In this document: positions 35,056 through 46,231 of the stretch, one piece after another
Position numbering within the stretch: the stretch's first letter is position 1
How the letters are laid out: each line of letters begins with the position of its first letter
Assembly: GCA_027625915.1 (NCBI GenBank)
Contig: JANTQA010000076.1
Location: 2,542,001 to 2,606,000, forward strand
Length of the DNA stretch: 64,000 nt
Direction: 5' to 3'
DNA from: Anaeramoeba flamelloides
Lineage: Eukaryota > Metamonada > Anaeramoebidae
Position numbers and translations under genes: made by a program
Notes under the pieces: generated by a model
Told to the model about the DNA's origin: nothing
What the model saw: the letters and a program-made list of their open reading frames with translations, nothing else
The model's database searches: none

Positions 35056-38000
35056 CGCTTTCGCTTTCGCTTTCACTTTCACTTTCACTTTCATTTTCAC
35101 TTTCACTTTTATTTTTTTCATCTTCATTTTCATTCTTAAGATCATTTTCCTTTCCTAGGTTTTGGTTTTTCTTTTCTTTTTTAACATTTTTTTTTTCACT
35201 TTCATTTTCACTTGAACTTCCTGTATTAGTAATACTAATACTAAATTCATCACTTTCGGATTCATTTTTCGATTCATTGTTATTTTTTTCTTCATCATTA
35301 TTTTCATTTTCTTTCTCTACTTTTATTGGATTTGGTTTTTCACTTTCATTTTCACTTTCACTTTTATTTTTTTCACCTTCATTTTCATTCTTAAGATCAT
35401 TTTCCTTTCCTAGGTTTTGGTTTTTCTTTTCTTTTTTAACATTTTTTTTTTCACTTTCATTTTCACTTGAACTTCCTGTCTTAGTAATAGTCATACTAAA
35501 TTCATCACTTTCGGATTCATATTTCTTTTCAATGTTATTTTTTTTTTCATCATTATTTTCATTTGCTTTCTCTGCTTTTATTGGACCATCACCCTTATCA
35601 CTTTCAATATTATCAACATTTACTTTCTTATTATTTTTCTTTTCATCATTATTTTCATGATTATTAATATTACTCTTATTTTTGTTAGATTTTTTTGTAT
35701 TATCTTTTTCGTTTTGATTCTTTATAGAATTTTTCTTTTCACTCTCAATTTCAATTAAACTCTCTGTCTCGGTAATACTGAGACTAAACCCATCACTTTC
35801 AGTACCCTTTTTTTTTTTTTTTTTAATTTGACTATTGCTTTTTTCATTTTCACTATTATCTTTTTCCACTTTATTTTTATTATTCTTTCTATTTTTGACA
35901 TTTTTTTTTTCACTTTCAATTTCACTTGAACTTACTGTATTAGTAATAGTCATACTAAATTCGTCGCTTTTGGATTCATATTTTTCTTTCTTTTCTTTTC
36001 TTTTCTTATTTTTTTTCTCATTTTCATTTGCTTTATCTGCTTTTATTGGACCATCACCCTTATCACTTTCATTATTCTCAACATTTACTTTCTTATTATT
36101 TTTCTCATGATCATTATTTTTGTGATTATTAATATTACTCTTATTTTTGTTAGATTTTTTTGTTTGATCTTTTTTCCTTTTTTTTATAATTTTTTTTTTT
36201 TCACTTTCAACTTCGCTTGAAAATCCGAAATCAAATTCACTTTCATCTTCACTTTCATCTTCACTTTCATCTTCACTTTCATCTTCACTTTCATCCTCAT
36301 CTTTATTTTTCGTTCCTTTGTTTTTTTTTTTATTATTTTTTTTGTTTTTGATATTTTTCTTTTCACTTTCAACTTCACTTGAAAATCCGAAATCAAATTC
36401 ACTTTCATCTTCACTTTCATCTTCATCTACATTTTTCTTTCCTTTTTTTTTTTTTTTATTATTTTTTTTGTTTTTGAAATTTTTCTTTTTCTGTTTACTT
36501 TCAACTTCACTTGAAAATCCTGTATCAGTTACACTACTACTAGACTCATCACTTCCCCCACTTTCACTATTATCTGAATCTAAATCATCTTCATACCCAT
36601 TATCCCTAAGCTTACCCTTATTACTCTTTTTAATTTTCTTTCCTTTTTTTTTGTTTTTATGATTCTTTTTTTTGTTTTTGAAATTTTTCTTTTTCTGTTT
36701 ACTTTCAGCTTCACTTGAAAATCCTGTGTCAGTAGCACTGCTACTAAATTCATTTCCAAGCAACTCATTATCGGTGCTTTGATCACTTTCAATTATTTCT
36801 ATATTTTTATTTGAATTTTTCTTTGTTTTACCTAATAATTCTTTTTTAGAAACTTTTTTGATTTTCTTTTTTTTATTTTTTTCAAGATATTTGGATGTAA
36901 ATAAATTTAAATCATGATCGTTATTAAATAGAATTTTTAATTTGATTTTCAAAGAAGAAAAAATTATCATATTTTGAATTTCTTTGATTAAGGAAACTTG
37001 GAATTTGTTCCAAGGAAACTTTCTTTCATTCTTTGGTTTTCTGAATGCTTTTAAATTTGATTTTGAATACTGTGTTAAAATTAAAATTATTCCCTTTTCT
37101 TCATAATTTAAAAGCCCGTGTTCTGGGATCTCATGTTCAAAATCTGAAATTGTCACTTGAAGTTGGTGATCAAATTTTGCGATAATTGAAGAAAATGTTG
37201 TAGTGAATTCGATCTTATGTTCTTTTGACTCCATTGATAATAGCATACTAACATTAGACGAAGGTACAAATTTTAAAACTTTTTTATGCTTTGGGTGGTC
37301 AAACAATTTTGAATTTTTTGTTATTTGGTAAATATGCTGCTTTTTGATTGTTTTTTTTTTTAATAAAGACAATTGGACTTGATTATTTAAATTATTAATA
37401 ATGATTTTCCCATTTTTTTGTGGTATATATTTCTTATTTAATAATTGGACTTTAAAAATTAATTCATTTCTTTTTGAAATATCATCCCATCCTTCATTGT
37501 AACCATACTTGTCACCATCTTCGTAACCATACTTGTCACCATAGTCTTCATCATACTTGTCATAATCATCATCATCATCATCATAATTATTATTATCATA
37601 GTTTTGACCATATTCTTCTTCGCTTTTCCAATCCTCAAAATCTCGAGAATATTCATGATCACTTCCATTATTAGTAATTTTTAAGTTTTTTATTTGGCCT
37701 AAAATTTTCGTAAAAATTCTTTTATCTGTAACTGAATTAAATAAAAATTTAAACTTTTGCTTCTTTAAATCCATCATTGCCATTTTGATATTTTTTGTAT
37801 TCATTAACAAGGTCACATTGGAAATATTAAAAACATTTTTGCTTTTTTGGATTATAATTTCTATTTTTTCAAAATTTTGAAAACGAATAAATCCTTTTGT
37901 TGCTTTTTTACCTTTATAATGTAAAAAATTCACATAATATTTCGTTTTTTTTAAATTATCAAGATCAATTATTTCATTGTCATCAAAATAATATAAAGAT

Positions 38001-38383
38001 TCATTCTTAGAAATTGCATTATTATTTTCCTTTTTTTTTTCTTTTTCTATTCCAAGATAATTATTAAAAAAATTTGTTTTTAAATTTTTGGAATTAAATT
38101 GAATAGTTATTAATTGTCTTTGCAATTTAAAATGTAATTGTAATGAATCTTGCAAGTTTTGGTTTGATTTAATTTTAATTTTGGAAATTTTAGATTTTAA
38201 AAATAAGTATTGAGAAATCAATTTTATTGATTTATTTTTTAAAAAAATTATTCCTTTACCAATTTTTTGATTTTTTTTTCTTTTTTTTTCATTATTATCA
38301 ATTAAATTTAAAATATCAATGGAATAATAATTTCTATTATCTATTTTATTAAAATATTTCTTATATCTTTGTTTATTCTTCAA
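33992..38383 (-). CDS. Giant PH-like-repeat protein, downstream reading frame
   Basis: A 1463-codon frame beginning at TTG (38383); the first ATG is at 37804, so about 190 conserved-looking residues precede any Met. It overlaps the end of the upstream frame by 11 bases in the +1 frame, which suggests it continues that protein. Three parts: residues 1-560 have several beta-rich repeats whose ends look alike (for example LITIQFNSKNLKTNFFNNYL), with an Asp/Tyr-rich insert at about 258-305. Residues 565-1335 are a Lys/Glu/Asn/Ser array containing about ten copies of a motif like SDEFSxSITxTxSSSExES separated by charged linkers. Then come about ten Ser-Asp-Asp units and a final PH-like repeat ending LAEDVRNYLLNKI. 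No catalytic motif seen. The PH-like call is inference from pattern. Confidence 0.75.
34310..34390 (-). repeat. TCA-TCT-GAA (Ser-Asp-Asp) tandem repeat in the coding region
   Basis: A nine-base unit ATCTGAATC, about ten times with two CCG variants, encoding (DDS)n. The plus-strand frames over 34213-36660 are shadows of this and neighbouring low-complexity coding. Confidence 0.9.
35020..35110 (-). repeat. Hexanucleotide repeat encoding Ser-Glu
   Basis: TTTCAC/TTTCGC units, about 14 in a row, encode (ES)n within the SDEFS-motif array. Confidence 0.9.
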
Positions 38384-41300
38384 ATTTGAATTTTTGGTGT
38401 ATTTTTAATAATTTTAAAAAATTGTTTTTAAAATTCCCAGAATTAAAAGTTATTTGTAAATTAAATTGCTTTTTATATTGAATATTAAGAATATTGAAGT
38501 TTTTTGTATTTCCATTTAAAATAAATTGTTTATAAAATGGAATTTTTTTAATGTTATTTACATTTTTATTATTAACAATTGTCATTATTAAGCCCTTATT
38601 TGTAATTTCAATTTGTCCTTGAAACGATTTTGGATTTTTTTTAAAATTATTTTTAAAATGAACATTAAATATATTTTTATTATTTTCATTTTTGTAAAAT
38701 TCAAAAAAATTCATTTTTTTTTTAAAATTTGTGTATTTTTTGATAAAAGATTTTAATAATTTTTCTGTTTTAAAAACCATATAATAACTTTTATGTGTTT
38801 TTTTGAAAAAAATTTTAATTGTTTTGCTTTTTCCTGTGTGATTAAATACTTTAGTATTTTTCAATTTAATTTTTTTTATTTTTGAATTATAAGGATTTTT
38901 ATTATGAGTTATAATTAAATTATTAAATGTAATTTTCAAAAACCCATTATATTGTCTTTGATCGTTGTCTTTTAATTTGTAACTTTTGACTTGATAATTA
39001 TTTATTTCTCTATATTGTCTTTTATAATATTTTTTTTGATTTTTTTGAAATAAATCAAGAAATTGCTGATATATTATTAAATTATTAAAGGAACAAATAA
39101 TAAAATTGCCATCCCAAAATATTATTTTTACAATTTTTTTTTCCATTTCATTATCATTATTATCATTATCATTAATATTATTATTTTTTGGATAAAAAAT
39201 AAGAATTGCATGTGAAATTATAAATAATAAATCTCTATTTTCATTATATTGTAAATCTCTAAATAAAATTTTATTGAGTTGAAATTTAATTAAACATTTT
39301 TTTATTAATATTTGATTATTAAAATTAATTGTACAATTGATACTATTTTCATTCATATTATTTCTACCATTACTGTGTCTTTGTTTCGTAATAGTTTTGT
39401 TTGTATTGATCTTTTGTTTATTATTTAAAAAATAATTTTTTACTTTATTAAAATTTTTTTCAAAATCGTTTTTAATTTGAGTTTTTGCAAAATTTAAAAA
39501 AATTTTCTTTCTAAAGCCTAAATGTATTTCTAAAATATTTTTAGATTCTTTGCCATAAGAATTGATATAGGATTTTAAAAAGATATTTTTAGTGTATTCT
39601 GAGCAATAAACATCATCATTAGTTTTGATCGTAAAGCAATCGTATCTTAAAATTATTATTGCATTTAAATCACCTAAGGTTGAAATTATAATGGCTTTAA
39701 AATTTTTCGATTGATTTAAATGCTCGCTCAGATTTCTATTTCTTTTAGTATCAAAATCAAAATTGAAGCCAATTCTTTCTTCAATACTGGGGAATCCTAC
39801 GTAAAAGGTGAAATGCTCATCGGTATTAAATCTCCCGATCATCGAGCTCGAATTCTCGATATACATTTTGGAATATAAACTATAGTATCGGTATAAAGTC
39901 GTATTGCCAATTATCACCACAAAATGATCCAAATATAAATAAATAATTGCATTGCCCGATGGATCACCAACGCTATCAAATACCGAAACAATATATTTTG
40001 TTTTTTGCAATCCATATAATTCTAGTGAACTAGCATTTTTGTCATTTTCATTTTTGAAATTATTATTTCCCCAATTATTTTCGATCCCATTCCCATTTTT
40101 TTTTTGATAATTATATTGTGAATCATATTTCAAATTTTTTAAACTAAATAATTTCTGTATTTCCTTATTTTGATTTCTATTTCCATATTTTATTCTATTA
40201 TTATTTCCATTCACGTATTCATCTTCATCAGCTATATCATCATTTAACTTTGTATTATTAATTGAACTATTAATAATGATCAATTTATCAATATTCCCCA
40301 GGGACTTTTTTTTTTCAATTTCATAATTTTTGAATAAAATAAAAGTATTACAAATTAAATCCCTTTCTATTGAGTTTTTCACTGAGATGATGCAGGTTCT
40401 ACGCTCATCAACAATTAATAGGAAAATGGTATGTAATAATGAATGTAACATAACTCGTTGCATGGATTTGTATTTATGCCTAAATAGTATTGTGTTATTT
40501 AAAGTGGAAATTTGGAATTTATTTTTACTTATTATAAACTTTGCAGGGATGGTGTCATGTGCTTTATCGCCGATCACCAAAATGTCAAACTGCTTTTCTT
40601 GCCTTAATAAATATTTTTGGATCTTTTGACTAAATTCAATTTTTAATTTTTTTAATTCTCGATAAATCAATGGGGTAACAGAGTATAGCATTGTGATGGG
40701 CTGTAATTGTATTAAAATGGGATCAGAAAGATGATTAAAGCTTCCAATTGAAATATTTTTTCGCTTTTTCCATTCCTTTTTTATATAATTGTCTCTTTTC
40801 AATGATTTTGATTCCTCTACTGATTCTGATGTTTTTGAATTTAGATTTTGCATATTATTGGTACTTTGTGATTTTTTTTTGATATATAATCCCCTTTGCT
40901 TACTCAAGGACGTATATGTTAAAGTTCTAAAATAATTTGATTGCGATCTTTGCTTTGGTAAATTCAAATTATTATTATTATTACTGGTATTGGGGTTGGT
41001 ATTGGGATTGGGGTTGCCTGAAAAATTTGTAATAGATCGAATAAACGTCGGCTTAGATATCACAGATTTGGTTCTTTGATTAATTTTTGTTGAATAGATT
41101 TCAGAAAAACGGTTAACACATTGATAAACTAATAAGGCATTGTCGTCAGAATCGGATCTAAAAACAAAGGATTTGTTTTCAACCTTGTCGTTGATTTCAA
41201 GTAGCAATACTTTGGGATGGATATTGTGAATGTTACATTGGATTTTCGTTTGTGAAAATCTGTAATTTAATTCTATTTTGCCCGTTTTCCTTTTCTGAAT

Positions 41301-42230
41301 TATCCGAAATGAATTTTTGCCAATAAGAATCATTGAAATGATTTGTTCATTCCGTGAAATTAATTGAGTTAATTTAAAGGTTGCCTTATTATTGGTGACA
41401 CACCTTAAAGTTAAAGATCTGATTTCAGACCGCTTTCCCAGTATTTTGGAGCTTATTTGGTGGGTTTCGATTGAATCTCCTTTATAACATTTAAACATTT
41501 GTAACGTTTTCCAAAAAAGAAATCCTTCTTCAATTGTTGGGAATTTAAATAAAAAGGCTGAAACAGCGGTGCCATTTTCTATTTGGTCATTGGCTTTCTT
41601 CTTTTTTGGTTTTGTTTTACGTTTTTGTTTTCCAGAATTCCAATTGAGTTCTGATTTAAATATTGAATTATTTCCAGATCCAGATTCAACTTCAACTCTA
41701 TCATAGGAATGCATTTTAATTGATTTGGTATCCATAATTGGCCTTTCTAAAGCTTGTAACTGAATTAATTTCAAATTATTCTTACAAACAAATAATTTTG
41801 TTTCAATCTCATTATAATCGAAAGTAATCCTTGATGCATTCAAAATTACAATAGTAATACTATCGTTTTGTAATTGAATGGTACAGAAATGTTTTGTTTG
41901 AGTTTGATCTAAAAAGGTTACTTCAAATCCACATGATCCAATCCCAAAATTTCGTTGAATAGTTCGAATTAATTGCTTTTTGGTTTTTGGACTTTTTTTA
42001 GTTACAAGACTAAATGGATAATTATCTTCCCATTTTAAATAAACAAATTCTGTTTCAATTTCCTTTTTATCAGAAAGCGTTGGTTTTTTTTTATCATTTG
42101 TCGGTTTTTGATCATAATCATCATCATCATCATCATTATCTTCATTACTATCTTTATATTTATCATCACCATCGATATCGGGATCAATACAAACATTTTC
42201 ATCATCATCTTCGTCTTTGTCTTCATTCAT
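38373..42230 (-). CDS. Giant PH-like-repeat protein, upstream reading frame
   Basis: 1285 codons from the first in-frame ATG (42230); the frame is open without ATG up to about 42455, so an upstream exon is possible (acceptor-like AATAG near 42434). After an Asp/Glu-rich N-terminus come roughly seven beta-rich segments of 100-150 residues. Each ends in a strand plus helix of one type: KSFVFRSDSDDNALLVYQCV, FLLIVDERRTCIISVKNS, LEIHLGFRKKIFLNFA, NLQITFNSGNFKNNFLKLL. This resembles tandem PH-like folds (inference). Linkers are Asn/Lys-rich. There is no transmembrane segment or enzyme motif. The frame stops at GAA-TAA-A, and the next long frame begins at the same place in +1. Function unknown; a membrane- or cytoskeleton-associated scaffold is a guess. 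Confidence 0.75.
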   Translation of the reverse strand: MNEDKDEDDDENVCIDPDIDGDDKYKDSNEDNDDDDDDYDQKPTNDKKKPTLSDKKEIETEFVYLKWEDNYPFSLVTKKSPKTKKQLIRTIQRNFGIGSCGFEVTFLDQTQTKHFCTIQLQNDSITIVILNASRITFDYNEIETKLFVCKNNLKLIQLQALERPIMDTKSIKMHSYDRVEVESGSGNNSIFKSELNWNSGKQKRKTKPKKKKANDQIENGTAVSAFLFKFPTIEEGFLFWKTLQMFKCYKGDSIETHQISSKILGKRSEIRSLTLRCVTNNKATFKLTQLISRNEQIISMILIGKNSFRIIQKRKTGKIELNYRFSQTKIQCNIHNIHPKVLLLEINDKVENKSFVFRSDSDDNALLVYQCVNRFSEIYSTKINQRTKSVISKPTFIRSITNFSGNPNPNTNPNTSNNNNNLNLPKQRSQSNYFRTLTYTSLSKQRGLYIKKKSQSTNNMQNLNSKTSESVEESKSLKRDNYIKKEWKKRKNISIGSFNHLSDPILIQLQPITMLYSVTPLIYRELKKLKIEFSQKIQKYLLRQEKQFDILVIGDKAHDTIPAKFIISKNKFQISTLNNTILFRHKYKSMQRVMLHSLLHTIFLLIVDERRTCIISVKNSIERDLICNTFILFKNYEIEKKKSLGNIDKLIIINSSINNTKLNDDIADEDEYVNGNNNRIKYGNRNQNKEIQKLFSLKNLKYDSQYNYQKKNGNGIENNWGNNNFKNENDKNASSLELYGLQKTKYIVSVFDSVGDPSGNAIIYLYLDHFVVIIGNTTLYRYYSLYSKMYIENSSSMIGRFNTDEHFTFYVGFPSIEERIGFNFDFDTKRNRNLSEHLNQSKNFKAIIISTLGDLNAIIILRYDCFTIKTNDDVYCSEYTKNIFLKSYINSYGKESKNILEIHLGFRKKIFLNFAKTQIKNDFEKNFNKVKNYFLNNKQKINTNKTITKQRHSNGRNNMNENSINCTINFNNQILIKKCLIKFQLNKILFRDLQYNENRDLLFIISHAILIFYPKNNNINDNDNNDNEMEKKIVKIIFWDGNFIICSFNNLIIYQQFLDLFQKNQKKYYKRQYREINNYQVKSYKLKDNDQRQYNGFLKITFNNLIITHNKNPYNSKIKKIKLKNTKVFNHTGKSKTIKIFFKKTHKSYYMVFKTEKLLKSFIKKYTNFKKKMNFFEFYKNENNKNIFNVHFKNNFKKNPKSFQGQIEITNKGLIMTIVNNKNVNNIKKIPFYKQFILNGNTKNFNILNIQYKKQFNLQITFNSGNFKNNFLKLLKIHQKFKFEE

Positions 42231-42455
42231 AGATTCGAAAGAAGATATTTCTGATGATGAACTCAAAGATGATCCACTTAACACATTAACAGTAAATTTT
42301 TTTAAAAGTTTTTCTAAAGGTTTGTAATTTTTAGTTTTTAAAAATTTTTTTGGATTGAATATTGATTTTTTGACAATTCCAATTTTTTTACAACCATAAT
42401 TAAATAATTTAAAATTATGATACGCGTCATTTCTATTAAATAAAGTGTTTTTTTA

Positions 42456-44193
42456 TTTCATATATATGTGTGTGTATGTGTATGTATGTATGTGTGTATG
42501 TGTGTTATTTGTTTATTTAATTTTTATATATATTTAAAAATAAAATAATTAAGAAAGAAATTAATTATTAATAATTTCAAAGTTTTTTTCGTTTAATGAT
42601 TTGTAAAATTAAATATGAAAAGAAATTATGAAAAAAAATTGAATTCAATAATAGGAGTTATAATCAAAAATCCAAAATTCTGTTTCATGAAATTTTTTTA
42701 TTGACTAAAAAATTGAATCGTCCTTGATTAAAATTTTCGATTCAGTTTTCCGCTGTTTGGAAATAATTTGTTATTTTTGTTAAGAGACAAATTCTTTGGT
42801 GGGTTTCTTCTCTTTAGTGAGCTGATCAGTAAAGTAGGAACCTTTCTTTTTTTTAATCCCAACAAAGTTATTCTCTCATTTTCAATTTTTAGTATTCTTC
42901 ATTAGGCAATAATTCCTCTTATCTTTGAAATATTTTAAAACTAAATCAATATTTAAAGAGGTGTGTTGTCATTGTTGTTGATGGTTATGAGTTTTGGAGA
43001 TTATCTTTATTGTCTCTCTTTGAAAATTTCGTTATTTTCTTTTGAATTATTTTATTTGTCAAAAATTACTTTTGATTTTATATAAAAATTTTTAATTTGA
43101 TAAATAAATTTAAAAATCAAATTTTATTACAATAAAATATACCCAAAATGATTTCTACTTTGATGAAATTAACTTGGTATATAAAAATGAATTATTCCAG
43201 GTATCTAAGAATAACAATTATTCAATGTTTTTTGAGATTGGCGAATGGGATAATTTTTTACAATAAAAAACTCCCTTTAATTAATATTTCGAAGAACTAA
43301 AAGATCCAGGCATTTTTATTCTTAAAATACTAATAGTATTTGGGATAATAAAACCAATGATAAAATTTTATCAAAATTGGTTTCATTATTGAAAAATTTC
43401 CAAAAAAAATCGAGGTCTGCCATTAAGACTATCACAATCAAAATTAATTTTACAAATATTATATATTGCTTTATTAAAAAAGAAAAGTAAAAAGAAATAA
43501 AAGTAATTTGAAAAAAAATGTTTCAAATAATTGAGTTATTTTTGTTTTTAGATCTTCAGTAAAGCCAACTTTAAAGAACTTGATATTAATGTAACAATTA
43601 TTTGAAATAAAAGATCTTCCATCTGATTATTGATCCAAATTAATTGAGTTTAAGGGTCAAGTCATTATGGTTAAAAATAATTTTCTGAATGTGAAAAAAA
43701 AAAATTTACAGTAATTTTATGTTTGTATAATTCCAATTAAAAACAAATTGGTATGTGATATATGATAGGTTTCGATCTCCAAAAATCAACAATAAAAGTC
43801 CTTGAAATTTTAAGAAAAAAGAACCAAAGAGTTACACTCAATTCCCAATTTAAATCGTTAGAATATATAATTTTGAAATAAAATTGCTAGTTTTCGAAGT
43901 TTTGATCTTTATGATTTTTGAGATCCCGTTGTTTTTTTTTTTATTTTTTCCATTTTTAAATAAGTTATTTTTAATCTCAAGAAAGTGACAAAATCCTTAC
44001 TTTGTCAAATATAGAGTGTGTTACAAAATAACCACAAATTATGTTAAATTAAATAGGATCGATTTTGTACTGCAAGAAAACGTTGTGGTTCAAATTGAAG
44101 AAATTTTAAGGATTTGGAAATATCAAACATGAAAAAGATGGAGATTTTTTGACAAACTTTTAAACTTACATTATTGAAATCCTTTTAACCTTA
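42456..44193. other. Gene-free stretch upstream of the giant gene
   Basis: This should hold the promoter and perhaps a first exon of the minus-strand gene; I could not place one. A GT/AT-rich microsatellite lies at 42458-42505. The block 43235-43330 resembles 54310-54370. No other gene is seen. Confidence 0.4.
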
Positions 44194-45125
44194 CACAGGT
44201 TTAAACATGATGTCTCTATTTTTAGAGTTTTTTTGAAACAAATCGATTGTTAGAAGAAAATCGATTTTTTGAAGAAAATGGTATGTCATCTTCTGTCCTA
44301 GGCAAGATATAAAATTTCAATTAAGAACGGGTATTTTGAATGAGTCTCATTAGATTTAATTAAAGAATAATTTGTCTGGTTGAAAAAAGATTTCAAAAAA
44401 AAACGAAATCTAAAAAATGTTCAGGCAGAGCTATTCTTTAAGGACTATTCAGATTTTATATTATATGAATATTACTTTCATAGCCAAAAACGTATTTATT
44501 GACGTAAAAAAATGTTGAGTCAAGAGATCTTGTTAAAATTTAGGTTTTTTATCAAAAATTTGTAATTCGAGTAAAATGGTTTTTATACATGCAATCCAAA
44601 TTCGAAATTTAACTTGAAATGGATATGAAATTCAAATTTTCGTTGTAACTGGATTTCTGAAATTATTTTTAATCTCCATATAGTTTACTCCAAGTATATT
44701 GGTACACTTGAAAATAATTTGGATAGATCCAGAAGCAATATTAAAAAAAAAAAAACGGTTTTAAATTTGGCCTTATTTTGTTTGAAAATTCATTATAGTT
44801 TTTGATTATTAAATGATATTTTTATTAAAAATTTCAAAAATCTTCAAAAATTGGCAATATTTTGACTTTCCTTGAATTGTCATTCTTTTAAATCATTTTT
44901 CGAGGTAAAGGTCTTGTATTTCAATCCCTGCAGAGCATAAAATTTGAATGGTACTTAATTACATTTGATGAGACTCATTCAAAATCCCTGTTCTTAATTG
45001 AAATTTTATATCTTGCCTAGTACGGAAGATGACATACCATTTTCTTCAAAAAATAGATTTTCTTCTAACAATCGATTTTTTTCAAAAAAACGCTAAAAAT
45101 AGATACATCATGTTTCCACTTGCTC
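44194..45125. mobile_element. 932-bp TA-flanked element with about 160-bp inverted ends
   Basis: The left arm (44206-44370: ACATGATGTCTCTATTTTTAG .. GTATGTCATCTTCTGT .. AATGAGTCTCATTAGATTTA) is inverted at 44960-45113. TA flanks both ends (44192-44193, 45126-45127). A related solo end lies at 28118-28219. The centre has no long frame and I recognise no transposase. The TA target suggests Tc1/mariner kin. Confidence 0.7.
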
Positions 45126-45721
45126 TACAAAAAATCACGAGTCTTTCAAACCTTCCAAACACTTGAAGAAACTTTTAAAGGGAAAAGTTGTTGTAAAAGT
45201 AATAATATTTTTTAAAACTAATGAAATTTTTTGTAGTGTTTACTTTCTTGGAAGAATTTTTAATTTTGTGATTTCGACTAGAAGAATTGAGCCTTCACAA
45301 GATTATTTTAACGTTAGAAAGACATTCCTTGATTATGAAAGAAATACATGGTAGTAACAAGAGACTTAAAATTAGATCTTTGCAAAAACTAGTTTATGGA
45401 TGTTACCTTAAAAAAAAAATTAACTGATTTGTAATTTTTGAGAACTTTGATCGTTAAATAAGAATAATTGTTTAACGAATAAAAAGTAAAAAGAATTTGG
45501 CACAAGTCACTTCACTCAAAAAAAGAACTTGAACTAACGTAAAAATACAACCTATTTTTCTGAATAGTAATTATCAAAAAGGATGGATCTTTTTTTAATC
45601 TACGTTACAAATTTTTTTTTATTTAAAATGATGGTTTAAAAAAAATGATTTTGGAATCTTTTGTGTTTCAAAATTAAGACGTGAATTTTTTAAACTCGCT
45701 TTTCAAAAAAGTGTGTTTTTT
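45126..45721. other. Short fragment of the 1.28-kb element and plain AT-rich sequence
   Basis: The part 45135-45200 (CTTTCAAACCTTCCAAACAC, TTTTAAAGGGAAAAG) matches 6605-6690 of the 1.28-kb element. The 63-codon frame at 45163-45354 starts in that fragment; its second half looks mildly coding-like but has no partner. Confidence 0.4.
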
Positions 45722-45901
45722 TTAATGTTCACCAAATTCTGAGAGAGCTGAAGCACCCAAAATAATTCCTTTTATTTCACCTAAATTGATTTTTGTCAAA
45801 GAAAGGAAGAAGAGTGTTTGTAAACTTTTTTACCATTTATAAGTAACTAAAAAGAGAAATGGAAAAAAAAAGAGCAACGATTACTTATAAACAAAATCTC
45901 T

Positions 45902-45936
<35 letters not shown>

Positions 45937-46231
45937 GCACTTGAGTACAAGAAGTTGGTCCAATTTTTCGGTGACAAATTGTTTTGGTATTAATAAATTT
46001 AAGATTAAATTTTCAATGTTGGTTTGAAAATTTCATCGTTCTTAAAAGCAAAGAAGAAAAGAAAAGTCATTGAAAAAAAAAAAAAAAGACTTACTCTTGA
46101 ACGTTATGAACTGTATCATTTGAAAGAATATTAAGGCAACGACAAAGTGCAATTGATAGTTTAAGTGGATCTTTAACATTAACACTTTTACCAGAAGCTT
46201 GTGTAATCCAAGACTCCACAAAAGTTGACAT
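45722..46231 (-). CDS. Small multi-exon gene, unrecognised (exon structure partly resolved)
   Basis: Exon 1, 46231-46095, encodes MSTFVESWITQASGKSVNVK DPLKLSIALCRCLNILSNDT VHNVQ and ends GA|GTAAGT, an ideal donor. A likely last exon, 45780-45722, opens after ATTTAG and encodes GEIKGIILGASALSEFGEH then TAA. It needs a preceding exon ending in phase 1, while exon 1 ends in phase 2, so at least one exon between them is missing. Coding-like residues ENLILNLLIPKQFVTEKLDQ lie at about 45940-46020, but I cannot join them cleanly. The gene is helical in outlook; the family is not recognised. The poly-T run 45904-45932 lies within it. Confidence 0.5.
45904..45932. repeat. T homopolymer, 29 nt
   Basis: A pure T run after TTC. 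Length may be unreliable in the assembly. Confidence 0.9.

Noticed and set aside
34425-35660. 411-codon plus-strand frame rich in Phe/Ser/Leu
   Set aside because: It is the antisense shadow of the Ser/Glu/Lys repeat array of the minus-strand giant gene.
36184-36426. Met/Lys-repeat frame on the minus strand
   Set aside because: Out-of-frame reading of the Asp/Glu/Ser repeat of the giant gene.
45163-45354. 63-codon plus-strand frame
   Set aside because: Starts inside a fragment of the 1.28-kb transposon; no acceptable gene structure.
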